From contig NZ_BCQV01000012.1 of the NCBI RefSeq assembly GCF_001552255.1, positions 1 to 64,000 of the forward strand: a stretch of 64,000 bases of DNA. The letters are read 5' to 3'. The translations under genes were made by a program, and so were the position numbers. This document shows positions 45,324-53,506 of the stretch, one piece after another (the first letter of the stretch is position 1; each line of letters begins with the position of its first letter). Below the pieces are notes generated by a model that was given only the letters and a program-made list of their open reading frames with translations, was not told the DNA's origin and searched no databases. The stretch comes from Alicyclobacillus shizuokensis NBRC 103103 (GTDB lineage Bacteria; Bacillota; Bacilli; Alicyclobacillales; Alicyclobacillaceae).

Positions 45324-47675
45324 TTACTCGGTGATACCGTGCTCCCTCAAGATGTTCCATACCTTCCATGGAAAAATCGGCATATCGATGTGTTCCACAC
45401 CAAGCGGCGACAGGGCATCCACCACCGCGTTGACAAAGGCTGCGGGTGAGCCGACGTTCGGTGACTCACCAACGCCCTTGGCGCCGATTGGATGGTGTGG
45501 CGACGGCGTAACCGTCCGATCCGTTTCCCAATGCGGAGTGTCTGCCGACGTGGGAACCAGGTAGTCCATCAGGTTCGGCGCCAGACAGTTGCCATCCGCG
45601 TCATACGGAATGTCTTGCATGAACGCAATCGCAAACCCTTCGGTCACCCCTCCGTGCACCTGTCCTTCGACAACCATGGGATTAATCACGTTGCCGCAAT
45701 CATCAACGGCCAAGAAACGCCGCACCTTGACAGCACCCGTTCCCTTGTCGATATCCACCACCGCGATGTACGCCCCGTTAGGGAAGGTGAGGTTCGGCGG
45801 ATTGTAGTAGTACGTCGCTTCCAGGCCCGGTTCCATGCCCTCAGGTACATTTGTGTAGGCGGCGAACGCCACGTCCTTCATCGACACGGCCCGACCTGGC
45901 AAGCCTTTTGCGGAGAAGGCGACCCCGTCCCAGACCACGTCGTCTTCGCCGACCTCCAGCAGATGCGCCGCGATTTTGCGAGCTTTCTCGCGAATCCTGC
46001 GCGCGCAGAGGGCCGCCGCGCCGCCGGCCGTCGGCGTCGAGCGGCTGGCGTACGTGCCCAGCCCGTAGGGAGCTGTGTCGGTATCGCCTTCCTCAATCAA
46101 CACGTCATCCGCACTGAGTCCGAGTTCTTCAGCGATGATCTGGGCAAAAGTCGTTTCGTGTCCCTGGCCCTGGTGCCGTACCCCAAGCCGCGCAATCACT
46201 TTACCGGTCGGATGGAAGCGAATCTGCGCGCTGTCGAACATCTTGATGCCGACGATGTCGAACTGATGAGCCGGGCCAGCACCGACCACCTCTGTGAAGG
46301 TCGAGATGCCAATCCCCATCAATTCTCCACGCGCCCGCTTTTCCGCCTGTTCCTTGCGCAGCTCTTCGTACCCAATGCGCTCCAGCGCGAGTTTCAGCGT
46401 CTTTTCATAGTCCCCGCTGTCGTAGACCCATCCGGTCGGCGAGTGATACGGGAACTGCTCCTTACGGATGAAGTTTTTCAGACGCAGTTCAGCCGGATCC
46501 ATCTTCAGCCGCTGGGCCAAGATGTTCATGACTCGTTCGATGAGATACGATGCCTCTGTGACACGGAAGGAACAGCGGTAGGCTACACCGCCCGGAGCCT
46601 TGTTCGTATATACCCCGTCCACCTCAACGAACGCAGCCTTGAAGTCATACGACCCAGTCACAATGCTGAACAACCCAGCCGGGAATTTGGACGGATCGGC
46701 AGCCGCGTCGAACGCACCGTGATCGGCAATCGTCTTTACACGCAGGGCGAGCACCTTGCCGTCCTCACGCGCCGCAATCTCCGCAGTCATATGGTAGTCG
46801 CGAGCAAAATGGGTACTGGCGATGTTTTCGGTGCGGGTTTCAATCCACTTTACAGGGACCCCCAATTTCAAGGATGCAACCGTCGCAATCACGTAACCGG
46901 GGTACACAGGGACCTTATTCCCGAAACCACCGCCGACATCGGGTGAAATGACGTGAATTTGATGTTCTGGAAGCCCGGACACCATCGCCAGTACGGTCCG
47001 GTGGACGTGCGGCGCCTGCGAAGTGACATACAGCGTTAACTTATTCCGGGCTGCATCCCAGTCCGACACGCACCCACAAGGTTCAAGGGGCGCAGGATGG
47101 ACGCGTGGAAAGCGCACATTCTGCTTGACGACGACCGGCGCGTCGCGGAACAGCGCTTCCGTTTCCTCTCTGTCCCCTGCCTCCCAGTGGAAGATGTGGT
47201 TCGACTTTTTCTCTTTGTCTTCGCGAAGAATCGGAGCGTCCGGCTCAAGTGCCTGGAACGGGTCCGCTACGACCGGCAAGGGTTCGTAATCGACTTCAAT
47301 CAGTTGCGCCGCGTCCTCTGCTTGAGCGCGCGTCTCAGCGACGACCGCCGCGACTTCCTGGTACTGAAACAGGACCTTGCCGGTGGCCATCACCATCTGC
47401 TGGTCTCCTGCCAGCGTCGGCATCCAGGCGAGGTTCATCTCGGCCAAGTCTTCTCCAGTAAGGACCAGCTTGACCCCCGGTGCGGCAAGTGCCGCAGACG
47501 TGTCAATCCGGCGAATGCGCGCGTGCGCGTACGGACTGCGCACGATGCAGAGATAGAGCATATTCGGCAACATCACGTCATCCACGTAATGGCCCTTGCC
47601 CCGAATCAGGCGCGGGTCCTCCTTGCGCCCAATCGGTTTACCCATGGGCCGCAACTCAGTCTGTGGAAGTGCCAC
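45324..47675 (-). CDS. coxL: Aerobic CO dehydrogenase large subunit, form I (CoxL)
   Basis: A 783-residue molybdenum-binding subunit of the xanthine-oxidase family. The form I active-site loop AYRCSFR is present at residues 365-371, with Cys368 corresponding to the Cys that binds copper in the Oligotropha enzyme; form II proteins have AYRGAGR instead. Other cofactor motifs are SPDVGGGFGNK, HQGQGHETTFAQI and the C-terminal GAKGVGESPNVGSPAAFVNA with the catalytic Glu. The GTG start follows AGGAGGCGG and overlaps coxS by 20 bases. It oxidises CO to CO2 and passes electrons via CoxS and CoxM to the respiratory chain. Confidence 0.95.
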   Translation of the reverse strand: MALPQTELRPMGKPIGRKEDPRLIRGKGHYVDDVMLPNMLYLCIVRSPYAHARIRRIDTSAALAAPGVKLVLTGEDLAEMNLAWMPTLAGDQQMVMATGKVLFQYQEVAAVVAETRAQAEDAAQLIEVDYEPLPVVADPFQALEPDAPILREDKEKKSNHIFHWEAGDREETEALFRDAPVVVKQNVRFPRVHPAPLEPCGCVSDWDAARNKLTLYVTSQAPHVHRTVLAMVSGLPEHQIHVISPDVGGGFGNKVPVYPGYVIATVASLKLGVPVKWIETRTENIASTHFARDYHMTAEIAAREDGKVLALRVKTIADHGAFDAAADPSKFPAGLFSIVTGSYDFKAAFVEVDGVYTNKAPGGVAYRCSFRVTEASYLIERVMNILAQRLKMDPAELRLKNFIRKEQFPYHSPTGWVYDSGDYEKTLKLALERIGYEELRKEQAEKRARGELMGIGISTFTEVVGAGPAHQFDIVGIKMFDSAQIRFHPTGKVIARLGVRHQGQGHETTFAQIIAEELGLSADDVLIEEGDTDTAPYGLGTYASRSTPTAGGAAALCARRIREKARKIAAHLLEVGEDDVVWDGVAFSAKGLPGRAVSMKDVAFAAYTNVPEGMEPGLEATYYYNPPNLTFPNGAYIAVVDIDKGTGAVKVRRFLAVDDCGNVINPMVVEGQVHGGVTEGFAIAFMQDIPYDADGNCLAPNLMDYLVPTSADTPHWETDRTVTPSPHHPIGAKGVGESPNVGSPAAFVNAVVDALSPLGVEHIDMPIFPWKVWNILREHGITE

Positions 47676-48171
47676 TGGCTGCCGCCTCCTCTATTGCTTC
47701 TTGGTTTTCACCCGCCATCTTGCGAGCAGCATTTTGAACGGCTTTCACGATATTCATATACCCTGTGCAGCGACAGATATTTCCTGACAGCGCCTCGCGA
47801 ATTTCTACGTCAGTAGGTGCCGGATTCGTCTGTAACAACCCGTAGGCCGCCATCAGCATGCCAGGGGTGCAGTAGCCGCATTGCAGAGCATGATCCTCCC
47901 AAAACGCACTCTGCAACGGGTGCAATTGACCATTTGATTCAAGCCCTTCGACGGTCATCACCTCGTGGCCGTCCGCCTGCACAGCCAACACCGTGCACGA
48001 CTTGATGGGCTTCCCGTCGAACAGCACCGTGCACGCACCGCAGGTGGTCGTATCGCAACCAATATGCGTTCCTGTCAGATTCAGTTGTTCACGCAGGAAA
48101 TAAGCCAACAGCGTACGCGGTTCAACGTCCGCTTCGTACAGGCGTCCGTTGACCTTTACTCGGATGTTCAT
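47656..48171 (-). CDS. coxS: CO dehydrogenase small iron-sulfur subunit (CoxS)
   Basis: A 171-residue two-cluster protein. The plant-type 2Fe-2S motif is CDTTTCGACTVLFDGKPIKSC near residues 39-60, and the C-terminal four-helix cluster has CGYCTPGMLMAAYGLL and GNICRCTGY. It transfers electrons from the molybdenum site to FAD in CoxM. Its ATG overlaps the coxM stop by four bases (ATGA), so the two are translationally coupled. Confidence 0.95.
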   Translation of the reverse strand: MNIRVKVNGRLYEADVEPRTLLAYFLREQLNLTGTHIGCDTTTCGACTVLFDGKPIKSCTVLAVQADGHEVMTVEGLESNGQLHPLQSAFWEDHALQCGYCTPGMLMAAYGLLQTNPAPTDVEIREALSGNICRCTGYMNIVKAVQNAARKMAGENQEAIEEAAASGTSTD

Positions 48172-49055
48172 TCATCCCCCACCCTTCCATGCAACTCTTC
48201 CGCGATCTCGCGAAGCGCGCGCGCAGCGAAAACACGCAACAGGTCGCGCTTGTAGGCGGCACTGCCGCGCAGGTCATCCGCGGGATCGGCGTCTTCCGGC
48301 ACCAGCCGCGACACGGTCGCAATCGTCTCCTCTGTGATGGGTTGTCCGATGAGCGCCTCCTCCGCCTTGGTCGCCCGCAGAGGAATCGGTCCACAGGCGC
48401 CGATGCCGATACCGCCCTCGGCAACGCGGCCTTCACTGTCGAGCACGATGTGCACAGCCAGCGCGGCGATGGCGAAATCGCCGGCCCTGCGCTCAAGTTT
48501 CATGTAACGGGCGGCGACGGGCCCGCCAGGCGTCGGGACATGCACCGCGACCGCGAGTTCGTTTTCATTCAGCGATGTCGCAAACGTGTCTACGAAGAAC
48601 TCGTCAATGGGAATCAGTCGGTTTCCCTCCGTCCCCTGCACCTCCACCTCGGCGCGAAGAGCTATCATCGCCGCGCCCCAATCCGAGCCTGGATCTGCGT
48701 GAACGAGTGAGCCGCAAATGGTGCCCCGGTTGCGAATTGGAGGGTCCGCAATCCAGCGGGCAGTGCGGGACAAAAGCGGATATTTGTCATCGAGTTCTGA
48801 TGCATGTTCCAGTTCCGCGTGGCGTACCAAAGCCCCGATGCGCAGTTTCCCATCGGCCTCGCGCCAACCCTTCAAATCCTGGATGCCGTTCACATCGATG
48901 AGTACAGCCGGCGCCGCGATGCGAAGCTTCATCATCGGCAACAGGCTCTGGCCACCCGCCAACACCTTGCTGTCGTAACCGTACTCAGTCATGAGACGCA
49001 CCGCCTCGTCGACTGATGTCGGTACTTCGTACTTGAACGCATTGGGAAACACCAT
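48168..49055 (-). CDS. coxM: CO dehydrogenase medium FAD subunit (CoxM)
   Basis: A 295-residue FAD-binding subunit. The FAD motifs are VLAGGQSLLPMMKLR and NRGTICGSLVHADPGSDW, slightly different from the canonical AGGHSLLP and TIGGNxxHADP. The ATG at 49055 has AAAGGGGGCCTT before it; the ORF runs 51 codons further upstream through the promoter. It accepts electrons from CoxS and delivers them to quinone. First gene of the cox operon (order M-S-L), divergent from the sensor kinase. Confidence 0.93.
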   Translation of the reverse strand: MVFPNAFKYEVPTSVDEAVRLMTEYGYDSKVLAGGQSLLPMMKLRIAAPAVLIDVNGIQDLKGWREADGKLRIGALVRHAELEHASELDDKYPLLSRTARWIADPPIRNRGTICGSLVHADPGSDWGAAMIALRAEVEVQGTEGNRLIPIDEFFVDTFATSLNENELAVAVHVPTPGGPVAARYMKLERRAGDFAIAALAVHIVLDSEGRVAEGGIGIGACGPIPLRATKAEEALIGQPITEETIATVSRLVPEDADPADDLRGSAAYKRDLLRVFAARALREIAEELHGRVGDE

Positions 49056-49181
49056 AAGGCCCCCTTTGTTGAGAAACGTGAGAATGACAGAGGTCGGTGG
49101 TCGGACCGCGATCCCGACGAAGTCCCATTTTGAATGCGGTTTCAAAAACAGGATAAAAGGTAGTTCACTGTTCTCGGGATT

Positions 49182-49208
49182 ATTATAAAATAGCTGATAG
49201 ACACGCAA
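49182..49208 (-). promoter_or_regulatory. Predicted cox operon promoter
   Basis: On the minus strand, TATAAT (49187-49182) is preceded 15 bases upstream by TTGCGT (49208-49203). The short spacer and imperfect -35 element suggest a promoter that needs an activator. The leader to coxM would be about 120 bases. Confidence 0.5.
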
Positions 49209-49209
49209 T

Positions 49210-49225
49210 ACACCCGATCGGGTGT
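49210..49225. promoter_or_regulatory. Perfect 16-bp palindrome upstream of the cox promoter
   Basis: ACACCCGATCGGGTGT is a perfect palindrome directly next to the weak -35 box, its centre about 42 bp upstream of the predicted cox start. This is where a class II activator usually binds. It is a good candidate site for the divergently encoded NarL-type regulator. A T-run (TTTTT) follows it on the plus strand, so hairpin formation in RNA is an alternative. Confidence 0.6.
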
Positions 49226-49279
49226 TTTTCGATACCGGGTCCTCCCTTTACTATCCTTGGAAAGGACGGGAGACAGCGG

Positions 49280-50431
49280 ATGAGCCAACCCACGACAAAT
49301 CAAGCCGAAGTCTTGCGGATTTTGTCGGAAGCGCTGGAACGCCTGCAGCCGTGGATGGAGGAAGGCCTTGAACCGCTGTTGCAGGCTGTCGTGGACCACG
49401 CGCGTACATTGGTCAACGCTGCGTTCGCCGGGATCATCATTACAGAACCAAAGAATCCGTCCACCATTCGATACTTTAAAGTTTCCGGATGGGACGGAAA
49501 GCCCGTGGAATTTCCGAAAGGACACGGGATGTACTTCGTACCCGTCAAAACCGGTGACTCGCTGCACGTCGATTCCATCTCCGGACATCCACTGTCTGTC
49601 GGCATGCCGACAGGCCATCCACCCGTCGAGGCGTTGTTGACCATCCCACTGAAATACCATGGACAGGCGATTGGTTGCATCTTTTTCGGCCAGCCACCCA
49701 AGACAGGATCCTTCACCAAAAGCGACGAAGACATGATGAATGGATTTGCTTCGCTGTGTTCCATTTTCATCTCATGGTGCGACCAACAAAATGAAAACTG
49801 TTTCCGCATCTTAACGGAAGAACGGCAACGAATTGCGGAAGAATTACACGATTCACTGTCGCAGACCCTGTTTGCCGTGGTACGCGAGATTGACCGCTTG
49901 GAACGGCTGACGGTCGCAGAGAAGAGTGAGCTGCAGGCGCGTACCGCTCGATTGCGTGAATTGACGGAACAATGCCAATCCGAACTTCGAGCCATTTTGT
50001 TTCGCCTCATGGACGATGAGGCTCGACCCAACGTCACCGCCTTGACTCATCTCGTACAAGAATTCGAGCGAATCAGCGGGATTTCCACAAAACTCATCAC
50101 ACACGGTGATGGTGACTTCAGCCGATTGAGCCTCCCCATTCGTCAAACCATACTCAAAATCGTCGCCGAATCTCTGACCAATGTGTTCCGCCACGCCAAC
50201 AGCCCAGTGGCCATCGTCCACCTGCTTGTAGAAACAGACGCAGCGACCATCACGGTACAGGACGCCGGGGACGGCATTTCAGACGAAGCCCTGCGTCTCA
50301 TCACCCATCCAACCGGGCACTTTGGCTTGCATTCGATAGCGCGTTCCGTCGCCGTTCTCAACGGGCAGTTGGACATTTTTCGCAATGAGGATGGAGGGAC
50401 AACCGTGCGCTGCACGTTTCCCATTCGCTAA
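49280..50431 (+). CDS. DevS-like GAF-domain sensor histidine kinase
   Basis: A 383-residue soluble kinase with no membrane segments. Residues about 30-165 form one GAF domain; 175-383 is the NarL-type transmitter with H-box RIAEELHDSLSQTLF (His190), N-box ESLTNVFRHANSP, and glycine boxes DAGDGI and GHFGLHSIA. The segment ISGHPLSVGMPTGHPPVEAL resembles the heme-GAF of mycobacterial DevS/DosT; His113 aligns with the DevS heme ligand His149, and Phe135 falls at the DevS Tyr171 position 22 residues later. ATG follows GGGAGACAGCGG. It is divergent from coxM and 100 bp upstream of its response regulator. Heme binding is an inference. Confidence 0.85.
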   Translation: MSQPTTNQAEVLRILSEALERLQPWMEEGLEPLLQAVVDHARTLVNAAFAGIIITEPKNPSTIRYFKVSGWDGKPVEFPKGHGMYFVPVKTGDSLHVDSISGHPLSVGMPTGHPPVEALLTIPLKYHGQAIGCIFFGQPPKTGSFTKSDEDMMNGFASLCSIFISWCDQQNENCFRILTEERQRIAEELHDSLSQTLFAVVREIDRLERLTVAEKSELQARTARLRELTEQCQSELRAILFRLMDDEARPNVTALTHLVQEFERISGISTKLITHGDGDFSRLSLPIRQTILKIVAESLTNVFRHANSPVAIVHLLVETDAATITVQDAGDGISDEALRLITHPTGHFGLHSIARSVAVLNGQLDIFRNEDGGTTVRCTFPIR

Positions 50432-50531
50432 GGCTCGATTGAACCAGGGCATGAAATGACACCCGATTCCGTTCATTTTGCCCCGATTCGACACCACAGC
50501 ACAGTCGGCGATATGCAAGGAGGGGCTGACC

Positions 50532-51164
50532 TTGACAGAGAGCATCGTTATTGTTGACGACCATGAACTGGTTCGCATTGGTTTACAGACGTTGCTCAGC
50601 GAGCACGGATTGAACTTGGTTGGACAGGCAAGCACCGGAGCGGAAGGACTCGATCTCATTCAATCTCTGCAACCCGATCTCGCTCTGATTGACGTGCGAT
50701 TGCCCGACATGAGCGGCATTGAGTTGTGTAAGTCGGTGCGGGAGACAAACACGTCCACGCGCCTCGCCATCCTCACTTCGTCGATGGACAAGAATGTCGT
50801 ACACGCCTGTCTCCAGACAGGGGTTCAGGGATATCTGCTCAAGGATATGCCCGGAGAAGAGTTATTCAAATCCATACAAAATATTTTGAATGGTAAATCT
50901 GTCCTCGATCCGACCGTAACAGAGTACGTCCTCCATTGGATTGAATCACCGAGACAAGGCGAATCCGGCAAAGACGCTCTCGATCTACGGGACGTGGAGA
51001 TCCTGCGCCTCATGGCCCAAGGACGCACCAACCAAGAAATCGGCAAGCACCTCCACCTGTCGGAAAACACCGTCAAGTCCATTATCAATGAAATTTATCG
51101 TCGGCTCGGCGTCAAAAGCCGCGTAGAAGCCGTAATGGAAGCGCACCAGCGGCGACTTCTATAA
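50532..51164 (+). CDS. NarL/DevR-like response regulator
   Basis: A 210-residue regulator. The receiver domain has the acidic pocket IVDDHELV, the phospho-acceptor in ALIDVRLPDMSGIELC, a Thr/Ser in AILTSS and the switch lysine in GYLLKDMPG. The LuxR helix-turn-helix reads RDVEILRLMAQGRTNQEIGKHLHLSENTVKSIINEIYRRLGVKSR. The TTG at 50532 is chosen since AAGGAGGGG lies six bases upstream; the earlier ATG in frame lacks a site. DVRLPDMSGIELC is close to the DevR sequence. It probably receives phosphate from the adjacent kinase and acts on the cox promoter. Confidence 0.9.
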   Translation: MTESIVIVDDHELVRIGLQTLLSEHGLNLVGQASTGAEGLDLIQSLQPDLALIDVRLPDMSGIELCKSVRETNTSTRLAILTSSMDKNVVHACLQTGVQGYLLKDMPGEELFKSIQNILNGKSVLDPTVTEYVLHWIESPRQGESGKDALDLRDVEILRLMAQGRTNQEIGKHLHLSENTVKSIINEIYRRLGVKSRVEAVMEAHQRRLL

Positions 51165-51312
51165 TGGCCTGGGAATACAGATGGACAACAATGACTAGCT
51201 CAAGTTTCGCACCCTTGAATCGACCGGGATTTGTTTATGCTACTGTTTATGTTACTAGAGATCTGGAAGGTCGATTGTTAGATACATTGATACATTGAGA
51301 CAGCCAAACGAC

Positions 51313-51343
51313 TTGGGCATATTCGGATATTCTGTGGTATACT
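51313..51343 (+). promoter_or_regulatory. Extended -10 promoter of the ABC-F gene
   Basis: TGGTATACT (extended -10, box 51338-51343) with a weak TTGGGC 19 bases upstream. Transcription would start near 51350, giving a leader of about 365 bases before the ABC-F start. The 51165-51312 stretch after the response regulator gene holds nothing that I can assign. Confidence 0.5.
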
Positions 51344-51388
51344 GAACGCGAAGCACACTTTGACCGTGGAGGTATCCAATTTTCCGTC

Positions 51389-51470
51389 ATGATAGATCCT
51401 CGTGCGTGAACAACCACACAGATTCAGGCGCGCGACGCCTGCGTGGTTTGTGCGACGGGGAGGATCTATC
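51389..51470 (+). ncRNA. Structured leader with possible mini-ORF, upstream of ABC-F
   Basis: GATAGATCCTC (51391-51401) pairs perfectly with GAGGATCTATC (51460-51470). Inside lie AACCAC/GTGGTT (51412-51417 with 51443-51448) and the apical hairpin CAGGCG-cgcga-CGCCTG (51425-51441), so the whole segment can fold into one long stem. A six-codon frame MIDPRA begins at 51389 within the 5' arm, so a translating ribosome would disrupt the stem. GGAGGT is 15 bases before its ATG, rather far. Confidence 0.5.
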
Positions 51471-51597
51471 CTTTTCACGGGATTGGATGCTCGGGTGAGA
51501 GGTGGATGAGTCGTCTTTTAACCCGCCCCGGGTGAGATACTCGTTCTTCCTGGTCCCCTGCAACGTATTCACTGTCCGACATCGAAACTCCGTGGCC

Positions 51598-51626
51598 AAC
51601 CGCAGGCGTCCGCGCCCGCGGTTTTT
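51598..51626 (+). terminator. Intrinsic terminator inside the ABC-F leader (attenuator)
   Basis: AACCGC-a-GGCG-tccg-CGCC-c-GCGGTT is a nearly perfect 10-bp stem with one internal mismatch, followed by TTT (TTTTT in all). It lies about 90 bases before the ABC-F ATG and downstream of the predicted promoter, so it would stop transcription unless prevented. A small hairpin, GCGT...ACGC, follows at 51627-51642. Confidence 0.7.
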
Positions 51627-51716
51627 GCGTCTTGGGAAACGCATCTCGGACGTCCGCGCGCTGGCCGTATGGCTGAGGCCACCGACGCAGTGCGCCGGCG
51701 AGTTGGAGGGATTTCG

Positions 51717-53363
51717 ATGCCGAATGTCATCAAGGCACAGGGACTGTCCAAGGAATGGGCGGGCAAATCCCTGTTTACAGGAGTGGACTTTGAAATCGCC
51801 GAGGGGGAGCGAGTGGCGCTTTTTGGTCGCAACGGCGTGGGTAAGACAACGCTCCTCCGCGGCCTGATGGACGACGGGACATTTGATACGGGTACCATAT
51901 GGCGACGCTACCCACTGGAATCCTGGGGTTGGCTGCAACAACACCTGAACGTGGAGACAGCCGCCACCCTGCAGGAATTTGTGCAAAGCGGCCATCCACG
52001 CTTGTTTCGGCTACGCCAGCAGCTCGATGCCTTGCAGGAACAGTTGGAAGAGGCAGCGTCCGGATCGGACGGGGAGGGGGATACGGGCCATCGTGGCCGG
52101 CTGAACCAGCTGGCGGAGGCGTACAGCGCGCTGCAGGAACGGTATCTCGCACTGGACGGCTACACCTGGGAATTGCAGGTGGAACAGACATTGTCCCGGT
52201 TTGGCTTTGCGCCCGCGCAACACGCTGTCCCCTATGGACGTCTGAGCGGCGGAGAGAAAACGCGGGCCCAACAGGCCCTCTACGACAAGCAGCAGCGGGA
52301 GAAACAAGCGTTGTTGGAAGCCATCCGCCGTTATCGTGAGTGGTATCAGCAAGCACATGACGCAGCGGGCGTCAACTTTCACCTGCGCAAGAAAGCTGAG
52401 AAGAACTCGACTCGCTTTAAGGCGAAGGAACGGGCGTTGGAGCGCTTGGAGGCGGAGATGGTGGAACGACCGAAGGCGGACCCGTCTTTGTGCATTGAGT
52501 TTCGGGAAGGTCTGTCGGAGGCAAAGACCTTGCTCACATTGCACGATGTCGCGTTTCAATACACGGCCAAACCCCTTTTTGACGGCCTCAACCTGCGCGT
52601 ACAGCGCGGCGACAGAATCGCCGTCATCGGCGGCAACGGCATGGGCAAGACGACATTGCTAAAGCTGATGACCGGCCGTCTGCAACCACAACGCGGGCGG
52701 GTGGATGCCCATCCGGCCCTGAACATCGGCTACTTCGCCCAGGAACTTGAGGACTTGGACCTATCCCGCACCGTGCTCGACACGCTGCTGGTGCTGGAGG
52801 GAATGACGCAGTCATACGCGCGCACCGTGCTCGCCGGGTTCCTGTTCCCGCGCGAGGACGTGTTCAAACGCGTCGGCGATCTGAGCATGGGTGAGCGCTG
52901 CCGCGTTGCCTTCGTCAAACTGTACTTTTCCGGCGCGAATCTGCTTGTGCTTGACGAGCCTACGAATTATCTCGATATCGACGCCCGCGAGCGGATTGAG
53001 GAGGCGCTCCGTGCGTACCCGGGTGCGCTGCTGGTGGCATCCCATGACCGGTATTTGGTCCGCAGGGTGGCCAACCGCATCTTGCACCTGGAACCGCATG
53101 CGGGAGCACCGGGCACACAGGTCACCCTGTTTCCAGGACCTTACGACGAATGGCTGCAGCGTCTTGACGATCCGTCCGACCTCCCCGTCCACGTGCGCGA
53201 TCGCATCCGCCAATTGGAGTACCAACTGGTTGAGGCCGTGGCCAGGGAGGAGGACTCAGCTGATGAAGAGGCGAGAATAGCGGAAATCCGACACATTCGT
53301 GAGCAATTGAACCAACTCAGGGAAAATCGGCGCAGATCCGATACTTGGAAACGGCGGGATTGA
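51717..53363 (+). CDS. ABC-F family ATPase with incomplete first ABC domain
   Basis: A 548-residue ABC-F protein. ABC1 has Walker A GRNGVGKT (37-44) and the signature LSGGE (176-180), but right after KTRAQ it runs into linker sequence (LYDKQQREKQALLEAIRRYREWY); the Walker B, D-loop and H-switch that should follow are missing, about 80 residues. The charged interdomain linker reaches residue 260. ABC2 is complete: Walker A GGNGMGKT (305-312), LSMGE (389-393), Walker B LLVLDEPTNYLD (409-420) and SHDRY (442-446). The ATG follows GGAGGG. ABC-F proteins act on the ribosome, often giving antibiotic resistance; a leader attenuator fits that class. Confidence 0.88.
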   Translation: MPNVIKAQGLSKEWAGKSLFTGVDFEIAEGERVALFGRNGVGKTTLLRGLMDDGTFDTGTIWRRYPLESWGWLQQHLNVETAATLQEFVQSGHPRLFRLRQQLDALQEQLEEAASGSDGEGDTGHRGRLNQLAEAYSALQERYLALDGYTWELQVEQTLSRFGFAPAQHAVPYGRLSGGEKTRAQQALYDKQQREKQALLEAIRRYREWYQQAHDAAGVNFHLRKKAEKNSTRFKAKERALERLEAEMVERPKADPSLCIEFREGLSEAKTLLTLHDVAFQYTAKPLFDGLNLRVQRGDRIAVIGGNGMGKTTLLKLMTGRLQPQRGRVDAHPALNIGYFAQELEDLDLSRTVLDTLLVLEGMTQSYARTVLAGFLFPREDVFKRVGDLSMGERCRVAFVKLYFSGANLLVLDEPTNYLDIDARERIEEALRAYPGALLVASHDRYLVRRVANRILHLEPHAGAPGTQVTLFPGPYDEWLQRLDDPSDLPVHVRDRIRQLEYQLVEAVAREEDSADEEARIAEIRHIREQLNQLRENRRRSDTWKRRD

Positions 53364-53506
53364 TACCGACGACGGCGTCCTGCCGGAGGCCTATGGCGTT
53401 GCGGCGAACGCAGAACAAAGGCCATTTGATTCCCTACACAAAGGGTCCGCCTTACGGCGGTACCCATCTTTCACAGTATTCATACGTCATGAGGCTCACG
53501 TCCGTA

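Noticed and set aside
45492-46946. 484-residue plus-strand open frame within coxL
   Set aside because: Pure shadow of coxL; no start context and no domain.
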